Assembly (NCBI GenBank): GCA_013298595.1
Contig: JAAFIG010000018.1
Location: 18,836 to 82,835, forward strand
From: Deinococcales bacterium
Lineage (GTDB): Bacteria; Deinococcota; Deinococci; Deinococcales; JAAFIG01
DNA: 64,000 nucleotides
Direction of reading: 5' to 3'
Program-made: the position numbers and the translations under genes
Notes under the pieces: model-generated
What the model was told of the DNA's origin: nothing
The model's database searches: none
What the model saw: only the letters and a program-made list of their open reading frames with translations
Part shown: positions 56,013 to 64,000 of the stretch, piece after piece
Layout of the letters: every line of letters starts with the position of its first letter
Numbering within the stretch: the first letter of the stretch is position 1

Positions 56013-59000
56013 ATGACCATGCGAGAACACTTAAACCCTAGCAGCTCGGAAATACCTCAACAAAAACCACAGCCAAAACAACAAACACAAAACCGAAGCA
56101 AACAAGAACAACAACTCGAGGTCAGTGAAGGTGTACAAGCCTTAACCAGCCAAACAGAGCAAGCCACACAAAAACAAATCCATGACATCAATTACGAAGT
56201 TTTTCTCGAGCAAATAGCCCATGACATGGCATACTCAGATACATTAACTGCAACACAAAAAAAATTACTCCAAGAATTTGGCTACCAAGCAGAACCCACG
56301 ATTTCAGGACCCCTTGGTTTTGAAATGCGAGTATTTATCCCAAGCCATGCAGATTACCCACACCCCATTATTGCTTTCCGAGGCACAGAATTCTCGAGTC
56401 TCAAAGATTTACAAGCCGATTTAGCACCAAAAAGTGTTGGCAGTACCCAATTTAAAGCCAATCAACGCCGCATTGATCAAGCTTTGCAACGCACAGCTCA
56501 ATATGGACGAGCCTGGGTAACAGGACATAGCCTAGGCGGTGCATTAGCCCAATTGACAGCCACAACATATAGCGATCAAGTTGCTCGAGTAATTACCTTT
56601 CAAGCACCAGGTATAGACGCAAATGAAGTTAAAAATCTTGAGCAGCACAATAAAACAAGCGATCACGATGTACAAAGTACACATTACCAAGTTTCTGGAG
56701 ATGTGGTCAGCACCGTAGGGGACCGACTGACCACAGGCGAAGTAATTAAATTTGATATGCAAAATAGTGGCTCGAGTACAGGAAAATCCTTAACAACGGG
56801 TATCCTCACGGGTATACTTGTTGGTCCTGCCACAGGAGCCGCTGCGACTGTCGCAGTGGATGCCGTGGCTAAACATCGGGCATTTCCAGTCAGCAATGTT
56901 GCCCAAGAACACCCAGCTTTTCAAGAACTCTTTGAAGAAGGCAAAACCTTTGAACGAGCCGCAGGCATCGGCAAAGACACCTTTGAAGCCCGAAAACCAA
57001 TCTCGAGTGAAGCTTTTAAACCAGCTCGAGCCAGCAATTTTTTACGCCACACCATTGGTAAAACCACATTTGCGATCGAAAATGCAGCCAGCAATTGGGG
57101 CAACGACGCAAAAGCTCGAGAATTTGCCGAGAAAAACAAATTTCACATCCATACTTTCAGCGCCTCAACCCTCAGTGAACACCTAGGGCATTTGTTAGAT
57201 GGTTGGGTCAGTGACGAAGACATTATTGCTTTTGAAAGCATTTGTTACAACGTCAAAAACCCAATTGTTATGCAAGAAATTCGTAACCAATTACAAAATA
57301 GACTCGAGGAATTACACAGCGAACAACAACGCCAATGGATAGCCAGTGCACTGGCATTCGTACCAAGTGAAGACAATAAAATCCAACGCACCACTCGAGA
57401 AAAAATAGCTGACCAAGCCAGAAGCAAAGACCAAGAGATGCGAGAACGAGTCCAACGAGCAGCTGCAATGGAAGCACAACAAGCAGTACAACCGGCGCAA
57501 ACCACCCGCAACCTAGGTATTGGAGCAAATCTCGAAAGTAACCAACGCCAACGTCTCGAGGAATTCTTCGGAACAAACCTTGAAACAGTACGCATCCACA
57601 CCGATGAAAAAGCTCGAGAAGAAGCTAAAAACTTAGGGGCACACGCAGCAACAATTGGCGAAAATATCTTACTTGGAGAAAATGCCAGCGTTCGAGATGA
57701 CGAGTTAATCGCTCACGAAGTCGCCCATGTCATCCAGCAACGCGAAAATCGAGTACCCGACGGTATGGACAAAGATGCAAGCCTCGAGACAGAAGCCCAA
57801 AACCTAGGCAGAGCCTTTGCCCAAGGTCGAAGTCATACCAAAAAGAAAAGTGCCTCGAAAACCGCTGAAAGTAAAGCTGTGCAACGCAAAATCAGTGCTA
57901 AAACCAGTGCAGAAGCATGGACTCGAGATTTCAGTGGCAAAACAGGCAACACAAGTGTCACCATGAAACTGACTCGAGCTGAAGATGGGAGTTTAACAGG
58001 CACTTATCAAATGGGTGCAAGTGAAGCTATTGCACTAGAAGGCAAAATTCTCGAGAGTAAAGATAACGATTTGTACTTAGAAGGTGCTGATGGCAGCAAA
58101 TGGCACGGAAAGTACACAGAGAATAATACTTTGTTATTTGGCAATGTGGTAATTGGCAAGAAAACTATTAAAAACCTCGAGTTAAAAGCCAGTGCCGCCA
58201 AACCAATTCTTGAAGAAAACCCAGCAAAACTCTCAAACCAAGCATGGAACAAGACATTTATTGCACAACAAGGAACCACAAAGATAAAATTAGATCTCAC
58301 TCGAGAAACAGATGGGACACTACAAGGCGGATATCAACTCAACACTGATAAAACTGTGAAAATAGAAGGTAAATTACTCAAAGATGATGATATTTACCTC
58401 GAGTCCACCAGTGGTGCTCAATTTCACGGACGATTTACTAACGCTGATACATTGTTATTTGGGAATGTCCATCTGCCAACAGTTGGGAATACGGTCGCTC
58501 GAGACTTGAAAAATCTTCAATTCAAGGTGACACAAGAAGTTAAACCTATAACTCCTGCATCGCCATCTGAATTGCCAACAGGGGCTGGCGCGGCTGTGCG
58601 AACAGCAGGTCCGCATAGAATCAGTACAAATGGTACACAATTTATTGCCCAACATGAAGCATTTAGACCTAAAATGTATGTAGACCTTACAGGAAACCCA
58701 ACTATTGGATATGGGCATAAGATTAAGCCAAATGAGAGCGATAAGTATAGCAATAAGGTTTTAACACCAGAAGAAGGTATGCAACTATTAAAAGTTGACA
58801 TACTTCTTTATGAAGCACCCATAAATGAATGGGTACAAGTGCCGCTGGATCAACAAACATTTGATGTACTGGTCAGCTTTGTATTTAATGCTGGACGAGA
58901 TGCGTTTAAGAACTCAGACCTGCTTAAACGTCTCAATATGGGAGATTACGATTGTATACCCATTGAGTTAAGTAGATTTAACAAAGGGAAAGATAAGAGT

Positions 59001-59837
59001 GGCAAGAAAGTTTTTATACAGGGACTAGCTAACCGCAGAGAAGCGGAAATAGATGCTTTGCCTGCTGATGAGCTTGATCTTCGACTTGGATTAGATGGGT
59101 ATCAGCGCGTATATACACCAGTACAAATAAAAGAAGCTAGAAAAATAATAGCTGCTGAGAAAGAGACAACAAAGAAAGAACATTTGAACCTCCTGTTGCA
59201 AAATAAAGTCGCCTACCATAATCAAAGAGATAATGCCTCTACGGGCTTACCCGGTGACCGAAAAAACAATAGAAAAGATAACCGTATTGGTGACATTATG
59301 TGTAATTTAACGTCACTTGCGATGGCACTTGAAACAGTAGGTATTTCTAACCCCGAACCACAAAATTTCCCACAATTTGAAGATTATCTTGAACATCTCG
59401 GAGAGACAAAGATCAATAACTTTAATCGTGAATCTTCAGGACAAGATGGTTGGGCTGGAGTAGCTAAGTTATTAGGAGCACAAGTTAGTTTTTTGGATAC
59501 AGGTGGGTATGGTATCAGGAAGCGAGATTGGTGGCAGTCTATAGCGTTAAATGCTCTAAAAGCAGGAAATGGTGTGATTTTTAGTATTCACGGACATATT
59601 GTTCGTCTGCAAGGTGTTACACCATTTGGTTTAGTAGTTGATGATCCGTATGGTGGGAATATCCAATTGAGCGCTGGTAGTGGTGGTGTTGCAAACTGGG
59701 GTAATAATGCTGAATATGGTTCATTACTCAACTCTCGAGAGTCAAAAGACGGAGCTATCGGTAATGACAACATATGGGAATGGCAACTTGTTGAAAAGAG
59801 AAGCCTCCATTGGTTAGCAGCAATTGCAAAGGTTTAA
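56013..59837 (+). CDS. Multi-domain DUF4157 effector: lipase, GH24 lysozyme, C39-like peptidase
   Basis: A 1274-residue effector. In order: polar leader; class 3 lipase-like domain (about 70-225, nucleophile GHSLGG near 172); linker; DUF4157 (about 510-590, IAHEVAHVIQQ near 566); two beta repeats (about 630-728, 737-838; each with W-x(n)-LTR-x(2)-DGSL/TLxGxYQ); GH24 lysozyme (about 870-1030: AQHEAFRPKMYVDLTGNPTI, then GYGH, catalytic Glu about 882); and a C39-like cysteine peptidase (about 1065-1274: DIMCNLTSLAMAL, GHIVRLQGV, VVDDPYG). Muramidase plus peptidase points to peptidoglycan as target. CTCGAG is dense up to about 58500 and nearly absent after. The following signal-peptide gene starts 4 bp later. 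Confidence 0.88.
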   Translation: MTMREHLNPSSSEIPQQKPQPKQQTQNRSKQEQQLEVSEGVQALTSQTEQATQKQIHDINYEVFLEQIAHDMAYSDTLTATQKKLLQEFGYQAEPTISGPLGFEMRVFIPSHADYPHPIIAFRGTEFSSLKDLQADLAPKSVGSTQFKANQRRIDQALQRTAQYGRAWVTGHSLGGALAQLTATTYSDQVARVITFQAPGIDANEVKNLEQHNKTSDHDVQSTHYQVSGDVVSTVGDRLTTGEVIKFDMQNSGSSTGKSLTTGILTGILVGPATGAAATVAVDAVAKHRAFPVSNVAQEHPAFQELFEEGKTFERAAGIGKDTFEARKPISSEAFKPARASNFLRHTIGKTTFAIENAASNWGNDAKAREFAEKNKFHIHTFSASTLSEHLGHLLDGWVSDEDIIAFESICYNVKNPIVMQEIRNQLQNRLEELHSEQQRQWIASALAFVPSEDNKIQRTTREKIADQARSKDQEMRERVQRAAAMEAQQAVQPAQTTRNLGIGANLESNQRQRLEEFFGTNLETVRIHTDEKAREEAKNLGAHAATIGENILLGENASVRDDELIAHEVAHVIQQRENRVPDGMDKDASLETEAQNLGRAFAQGRSHTKKKSASKTAESKAVQRKISAKTSAEAWTRDFSGKTGNTSVTMKLTRAEDGSLTGTYQMGASEAIALEGKILESKDNDLYLEGADGSKWHGKYTENNTLLFGNVVIGKKTIKNLELKASAAKPILEENPAKLSNQAWNKTFIAQQGTTKIKLDLTRETDGTLQGGYQLNTDKTVKIEGKLLKDDDIYLESTSGAQFHGRFTNADTLLFGNVHLPTVGNTVARDLKNLQFKVTQEVKPITPASPSELPTGAGAAVRTAGPHRISTNGTQFIAQHEAFRPKMYVDLTGNPTIGYGHKIKPNESDKYSNKVLTPEEGMQLLKVDILLYEAPINEWVQVPLDQQTFDVLVSFVFNAGRDAFKNSDLLKRLNMGDYDCIPIELSRFNKGKDKSGKKVFIQGLANRREAEIDALPADELDLRLGLDGYQRVYTPVQIKEARKIIAAEKETTKKEHLNLLLQNKVAYHNQRDNASTGLPGDRKNNRKDNRIGDIMCNLTSLAMALETVGISNPEPQNFPQFEDYLEHLGETKINNFNRESSGQDGWAGVAKLLGAQVSFLDTGGYGIRKRDWWQSIALNALKAGNGVIFSIHGHIVRLQGVTPFGLVVDDPYGGNIQLSAGSGGVANWGNNAEYGSLLNSRESKDGAIGNDNIWEWQLVEKRSLHWLAAIAKV

Positions 59838-59840
59838 TAC

Positions 59841-60494
59841 ATGCAATTAATGAGACTTAGTATTACTATTATTGTATTTTCAGGAATTTTAGTTTTTGCT
59901 CAGTATAGTAAATATACTGTTTCAGATTACTTTTTATTTATTCCGATACAATACCTAGGGCAAACTTTTGTTGCAAATTCAACAGGCGAAAGTGCAGCAA
60001 TGCGTGATGGGGTATTTAAGGATTCTTTTGTTGATGTGAAGAATGGCTACATTTCAAATCAACATCCTGTTGATTCAGATTTAATAAATGAATTCGTAGT
60101 TTGGAAATCCAAAGATCAAGTTGATATTATTGCAATTTCAGGTCGGCTCGATTTCAATCGGTACAAAGGTGTCGATTCTTCGCCACAAGAAAGTCCGTCA
60201 AATGGTTTAAATCAGTATTTAAGTTTTTATCAATTTGTTCGTGGCGAATGGTTTGAACATAACAGTTTTTTGCCAAGCAAAAATATGTTACTGCAACGAG
60301 CAATGAAAAAATATCCAGAACTTGTAAAATATAAAAAGATATGGCGCTTTGCTTGTGTACTGCCTCGAATTGGAACAACAGCTCGAATTGTTTTGTATGT
60401 TGGAATAAAGGATTCAGGCTCGCCTCGAGTGATAGTGCGAGACTTGTATAAACTCATTTGGAAAGGGACTGATTTTAGTCTCAGCCCTGTATAA
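59841..60494 (+). CDS. Putative periplasmic immunity protein for the lysozyme effector
   Basis: A 217-residue protein with an N-terminal signal/anchor (LSITIIVFSGILVFA, about residues 6-20) and no known domain. Beginning 4 bp after the effector stop, it is translationally coupled to it. Exported location is what an inhibitor of a wall-degrading enzyme needs. I know of no sequence match to lysozyme inhibitor families, so the role is inferred from order and signal. One CTCGAG in 654 bp. Confidence 0.55.
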   Translation: MQLMRLSITIIVFSGILVFAQYSKYTVSDYFLFIPIQYLGQTFVANSTGESAAMRDGVFKDSFVDVKNGYISNQHPVDSDLINEFVVWKSKDQVDIIAISGRLDFNRYKGVDSSPQESPSNGLNQYLSFYQFVRGEWFEHNSFLPSKNMLLQRAMKKYPELVKYKKIWRFACVLPRIGTTARIVLYVGIKDSGSPRVIVRDLYKLIWKGTDFSLSPV

Positions 60495-60525
60495 GAGTGC
60501 TGAATAAAAGTTTCCCAAAGTAAAT

Positions 60526-60880
60526 CCAAAAGTACATTCCTAAAACCAGTGAAGAAGGTTGGACTCGAGCCTTTAGTGGAAAAACAGGAGGCACCACCGT
60601 AAACATGAAATTAACTCGAGCCGAAGATGGAAGTTTAACAGGCACCTACCAAATGAGTGCAAGTGAAGCCATTGTACTCGAGGGAAAGATTCTTGCGAGT
60701 AAAGACAACGATTTGTACTTAGAAAGTTCTGATGGTAGCAAATGGCATGGAAAGTACATAAAGAACAATACTTCGTTATTTGGTAGTGTCGTATATTGAA
60801 AACCTCGAGTTAAAAGCCAGTGAACCAAAACTAGCAATACAAACTGGAATGATCTAGAAAAACTAAGTAATCAACCGATA
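60526..60880 (+). pseudogene. Decayed copy of the effector's beta repeat
   Basis: An in-frame stretch from 60526 to 60799 reads KTSEEGWTRAFSGKTG, NMKLTRAEDGSLTGTYQM and SDGSKWHGKY, nearly identical to the first beta repeat of the effector (57900-58200). A loss of about 14 bases relative to that repeat brings in a stop, after which CTCGAGTTAAAAGCCAGTG resumes the match and weaker similarity continues to about 60880. No start signal. It carries four CTCGAG, like the trunk. It is a remnant of an earlier effector tail exchange. Confidence 0.85.
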
Positions 60881-60908
60881 TTATTCCTGAATGTGGTTAA
60901 ATTTTTTA

Positions 60909-60936
60909 TTGTCAATCATGGCATAATTGTAATAAT
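60909..60936 (+). promoter_or_regulatory. Candidate promoter before the second immunity-like gene
   Basis: TTGTCA (60909-60914), 16-base spacer, AATAAT (60931-60936). About 20-25 bases later comes TAGGGGTTG and the ATG at 60964. It would allow expression independent of the effector. Confidence 0.4.
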
Positions 60937-60963
60937 TTAGGTTTATCTTGTAGGGGTTGTTCT

Positions 60964-61626
60964 ATGAAAAAATGCCTAGTTTTAACTCTAGTGATATTTT
61001 CGCTTTGTTTTGCAGCCAATTCTTCTCCCATTGGAACTCAAAAATTATTTGCAAATACGGTTTTTTGTAAACAAACAAAATGCCAACAGATTGATAAATA
61101 TAAGTATGGAACAAACAATATCCACCAATACGAAATTAATTCAGCTGGTGGTAGAAGTATCGCAATCATTATTCGCAATAAAGAGAATATTTTTGAAGAT
61201 GTTAGACTTCCCTATTATTATCAGGATTGGTGGAAGGAACTAGATGATGAAATTGAAAAATTTCTGATTGAATTATCTGGTCGAAATCTCAAATTTGCGC
61301 CCACTAACGACACTCCTAACATTAAAATTGTCAACTATAAATCTAAAACAGTTTTACTAAAAAAAGTCGTTCGTTTGCTTGATAATAAAGGAAACGGTAA
61401 CGTTCTAACATTTTGGTCAAAAGATGTATACAATTTAGATGATATTGTAATTGAAATTTATCGTGGAGGTGCCAGAGGCATGGTACGTAATCAAGAAGCT
61501 GCTGGTGCTGGTTTTGTGGTATTTAGGGTATTTAAATTAGCATCAGAAAATCAATTGCCAGAAGTCTACGATCAGATTATTCAAGAAAAAAGTCGAGAAA
61601 TGTATTGTAGAAAATATGGTTGTTAA
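60964..61626 (+). CDS. Secreted protein, putative second immunity gene
   Basis: A 220-residue protein with a signal peptide (KCLVLTLVIFSLCFAANS) and a mixed mature domain with four Cys that could form disulfides (CKQTKCQ and YCRKYGC). No family is recognised. It stands where an immunity gene for a lost tail would remain, after the decayed beta-repeat fragment. CTCGAG is absent from all 663 bp, which is unusual in this genome. It is AT-rich. Alternative: an unrelated exported protein. Confidence 0.5.
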   Translation: MKKCLVLTLVIFSLCFAANSSPIGTQKLFANTVFCKQTKCQQIDKYKYGTNNIHQYEINSAGGRSIAIIIRNKENIFEDVRLPYYYQDWWKELDDEIEKFLIELSGRNLKFAPTNDTPNIKIVNYKSKTVLLKKVVRLLDNKGNGNVLTFWSKDVYNLDDIVIEIYRGGARGMVRNQEAAGAGFVVFRVFKLASENQLPEVYDQIIQEKSREMYCRKYGC

Positions 61627-61857
61627 GCAAAAGATCTAGGCTTGGATAACGGATAAAATACGCTTGGAGCCAAGACTCCTGGAGATATTGTTTTCAAAAT
61701 AGCCTTGAACTTAGCTCGAGAATTCAGTTTTTCTCATTTTTGTTTTGCTCGAGAATTTGGGTTTTGCTTATTCTCGAGTTGGATTTGGTGATGTCTGGGT
61801 TTTGCTGCGATACTGGTTTTAAGCTTCTGCCACGAACAATCAGATGATTTATGCTAT
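61627..61857. other. Intergenic region with CTCGAGAATT-type repeats
   Basis: No gene is supported here. It holds three CTCGAG sites, two as GCTCGAGAATT(C/T), and two GGGTTTTGCT repeats. An open frame on the minus strand (61724-61942) crosses into gyrA and is not credible. The eCIS locus ends here and housekeeping sequence resumes. Confidence 0.6.
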
Positions 61858-61887
61858 TTGCATAATGAACTCTTTTCATGTTATAAT
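61858..61887 (+). promoter_or_regulatory. gyrA promoter
   Basis: TTGCAT (61858-61863), 18-base spacer, perfect TATAAT (61882-61887). Expected start about 61894, giving a leader of about 20 bases that still contains GGAGG (61903-61907). Confidence 0.7.
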
Positions 61888-61913
61888 CGGCTGTTACACC
61901 ACGGAGGTTTCCC

Positions 61914-64000
61914 TTGTCAGAAGTAATCCCAGTTAATATCACCGATGAAGTCAGAGATTCGTTCCTTACCTATGCGATGAGCACCATCGTCGAACGGGCA
62001 CTACCCGATGTTCGAGACGGTCTAAAACCCGTTCAGCGGCGCATTATGTATGCGATGCACTCGGACTTAAACCTGACCTCATCACGTAAGCATTCTAAGA
62101 GTGCTGGTGTGGTTGGCGAAGTTATCAAAAAGTATCACCCTCACGGCGATTCCCCTATTTACGAAGCAATGGTTCGTATGGCACAATGGTGGAATTTGCG
62201 TTACATGCTAGTGGATGGTCAGGGTAATTTCGGTTCTTTAGATGGCGATCCACCTGCTGCTTATCGTTACACCGAAGCTCGAATGACCAAAGCGGGCGAA
62301 ACCATGCTCGAGGATATCGAAAAAGAGACGGTGTTGTTTCGTCCTAATTTCGATGAATCACATGAAGAACCAACAGTGTTACCAGCAGCTTTTCCATATA
62401 TGTTGGTCAATGGTGCTGTGGGTATTGCTGTGGGTATGGCAACCAATATCCCGCCGCATAATTTAACCGAGATTTGTAATGGTTTGTTGGCGTTAATCGA
62501 TAAGCCTGAAATGGAATTAGACGAGTTAATGACGTATGTGACTGGTCCAGATTTCCCGACAGGTGGCAGACTTGGCAGAAAAGGTATTCGTGAAGCCTAT
62601 GCTACTGGTCAGGGCAGTATTCGTTTGCGTGGTAAAGCCCGTATCGAAGAGGTTAAGGGTCGTTCGCAAATTGTGATTAGCGAAATTCCGTATCAAGTCA
62701 ACAAAGAAAACTTTATTAAAACCATTTCGGCTTGTTATAAAGATGGCAAAATCCCCGATATCAGCGCCATGCGTGACGAATCCGACCGCAAAGATCCTGT
62801 GCGTATCGTCATTGAATTAAAGCGTGGCACATTGCCTGATTTGGTTTTGAATCAGTTGTATAAGCACACGCAATTGCAAAGCAGTTTTAATATTATTAAC
62901 CTAGCTATTGTTAATGGTGCACCAAAAGTACTGCCAATCAAAGATGCAATGCAGTATTACCTTGACCACCGTAAAGTGGTTGTGACCAAACGCACCGAGT
63001 ACGATTTGCGTAAAGCTCGAGCCAGAGCGCATATTTTAGAGGGTTTAGTCGTTGCTTTGGATAACATAGATGAAGTGATTCGTTTAATTCGGGCAGCTCA
63101 GAGTGCAGCTGAAGCTCGAGATGCTTTAATTGCTCGTTTTGCTTTTTCAGAACCTCAAGCCCAAGCCATTCTTGATATGCGTTTACAAACCTTGACGGGT
63201 TTATCTCGAGATCGTTTAAACGAGGAATACCGTGAGTTACTGGGTACGATTGGTTTCCTCGAGAGTATTCTTGGCGATTCCACTATTTTATGGAATGAAA
63301 TCCGTAAGGAAATTACAAACCTCAAAGAAAAGTTTGGTGATGAGCGCCGTACCGTGATCACAGATTTATCTGAAGATATCTCCAAAGAGGATTTAATTGC
63401 TGTTGAAGACATGGTCATTACCGTGACCAAGGGTGGTTATATTAAGCGCACACCACTCGAGGCGTACCGTGTGCAATCGCGTAATGGTCGTGGTTCTAAT
63501 GCTGGCAAATTGCGTGAAGAAGATGTCAATGTTAATTTGTTGGTCGGTAGCACCCACGATTACTTGTTGTTCTTTACTGATAAAGGACGGGTTTTCCGCG
63601 AGAAAATCTTTGATCTGCCAGAAGCTGGACGCGATGCTAAAGGCGTGCACATGCGTAACGTATTGCCGCTGCGAGACGAAGAAAATGTGGCGAGTATCCT
63701 TGACCTCAAAGATTTCAACGTTGCAGGTTCGCTGGTATTTTGCACTAAGCAAGGCATCATCAAGAAAACCGAGATTGCTGATTACATCAATATCACTGCG
63801 GCTGGCTTAATTGCCATTAATTTACTCGAGAACGATGATTTGATCGAAGTGGCAGTGGTCAAACCAAGTGAACATATTGTGCTTGCCACTCGAGACGGAC
63901 AGAGCATTCGTTTCTCTGAGGATGATGTCCGAGCCACAGGTCGAGCAACCCAAGGTGTGATTGGTATTCGTCGTAAAGATGATGATGTGGTGGTTTCGAT
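61914..64000 (+). CDS. gyrA: DNA gyrase subunit A, 3' end beyond window
   Basis: Start is TTG at 61914, six bases after GGAGG; no ATG fits. Early sequence [20 protein letters not shown], then [18 protein letters not shown] is typical of GyrA. The quinolone region reads [17 protein letters not shown] (Ser kept) and the catalytic Tyr lies in AYRYTEARM. The C-terminal beta-pinwheel has begun, with the GyrA box as QSRNGRG (about 63486), a variant of the QRRGGKG consensus. It breaks and rejoins DNA for negative supercoiling with GyrB. The frame is open to the window edge. Confidence 0.95.
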   Translation, partial: MSEVIPVNITDEVRDSFLTYAMSTIVERALPDVRDGLKPVQRRIMYAMHSDLNLTSSRKHSKSAGVVGEVIKKYHPHGDSPIYEAMVRMAQWWNLRYMLVDGQGNFGSLDGDPPAAYRYTEARMTKAGETMLEDIEKETVLFRPNFDESHEEPTVLPAAFPYMLVNGAVGIAVGMATNIPPHNLTEICNGLLALIDKPEMELDELMTYVTGPDFPTGGRLGRKGIREAYATGQGSIRLRGKARIEEVKGRSQIVISEIPYQVNKENFIKTISACYKDGKIPDISAMRDESDRKDPVRIVIELKRGTLPDLVLNQLYKHTQLQSSFNIINLAIVNGAPKVLPIKDAMQYYLDHRKVVVTKRTEYDLRKARARAHILEGLVVALDNIDEVIRLIRAAQSAAEARDALIARFAFSEPQAQAILDMRLQTLTGLSRDRLNEEYRELLGTIGFLESILGDSTILWNEIRKEITNLKEKFGDERRTVITDLSEDISKEDLIAVEDMVITVTKGGYIKRTPLEAYRVQSRNGRGSNAGKLREEDVNVNLLVGSTHDYLLFFTDKGRVFREKIFDLPEAGRDAKGVHMRNVLPLRDEENVASILDLKDFNVAGSLVFCTKQGIIKKTEIADYINITAAGLIAINLLENDDLIEVAVVKPSEHIVLATRDGQSIRFSEDDVRATGRATQGVIGIRRKDDDVVVS

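Noticed and set aside
25003..61626. The phage-like genes as a prophage
   Set aside because: No capsid, portal, terminase, holin, integrase or replication genes. The AAA+ ATPase, DUF4255 and DUF4157 proteins mark an eCIS.
25003..61626. Type VI secretion system
   Set aside because: VgrG, PAAR and FHA alone could suggest it, but no TssJ/L/M membrane complex or ClpV is present, and the two-tube, gp25 and baseplate J set is of eCIS type.
61724..61942. Minus-strand frame overlapping the gyrA start
   Set aside because: It covers the gyrA promoter, ribosome site and first codons; no family resemblance.

Overview
The window is chromosomal DNA of a moderately AT-rich bacterium that I place in or near the Deinococcota. 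The RNA polymerase omega subunit (9253-9570) has the N-terminal signature I associate with Deinococcus. A YpdA-type bacillithiol disulfide reductase (7755-8741), a SARP/BTAD-type ATPase-TPR regulator and a lycopene cyclase fit that placement. One trait runs through the whole sequence: the palindrome CTCGAG is enormously over-represented. I counted about 36 copies by eye in the first 5 kb, against roughly one expected, so it behaves like a highly iterated palindrome.

Regions. (1) 1-24.9 kb is mostly housekeeping: a restriction-endonuclease-like fragment at the left edge, an esterase, glpX, mreC-mreD-maf, a cupin, ubiX, an M1 aminopeptidase, an NTP transferase, ypdA, rpoZ, an M20 peptidase, a tandem GNAT protein, DUF2237, a small lipoprotein cluster, a large BTAD regulator, lycopene cyclase, an S41 protease, galE, and the rpsB-tsf-pyrH set. 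(2) 25.0-61.6 kb is an extracellular contractile injection system (eCIS, a phage-tail-like particle). (3) 61.9 kb to the right edge is gyrA, still open at the edge.

The eCIS has two arms. The right arm (+ strand) encodes an FHA-tail protein I fusion, a membrane pseudokinase-FHA protein, a lipoprotein, a LysM tube-initiator, a VgrG-like spike, PAAR, sheath, tube 1, a CxxC assembly protein, a 45-residue helix protein, tube 2, a 1280-residue DUF4157 protein and a multi-domain DUF4157 effector. The left arm (- strand) encodes the DUF4255 (Pvc16-type) terminator, a DUF4157 polymorphic toxin with a downstream array of spare toxin tails and immunity-like genes, the AAA+ ATPase, gp25 and baseplate J.

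The main result is that the cargo looks like an interbacterial polymorphic toxin system. The left toxin is followed by an ATGA-coupled immunity-like gene, then a frameshifted paralogous toxin tail with its own paralogous immunity-like gene, then an orphan third tail with a different candidate immunity gene, and finally a fragment of the toxin trunk that ends exactly at the junction where the orphan tail begins. The right effector carries a lipase domain, DUF4157, two beta repeats, a GH24 lysozyme and a C39-like cysteine peptidase. It is followed by two signal-peptide proteins separated by a decayed copy of the beta repeat. CTCGAG density drops sharply at the trunk/toxin boundary near 58.5 kb and in most immunity-like genes, while trunk pieces are rich in the motif. 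This suggests that the palindrome records how long each module has been resident. No tRNA, rRNA, CRISPR array, integrase or transposase was recognised.
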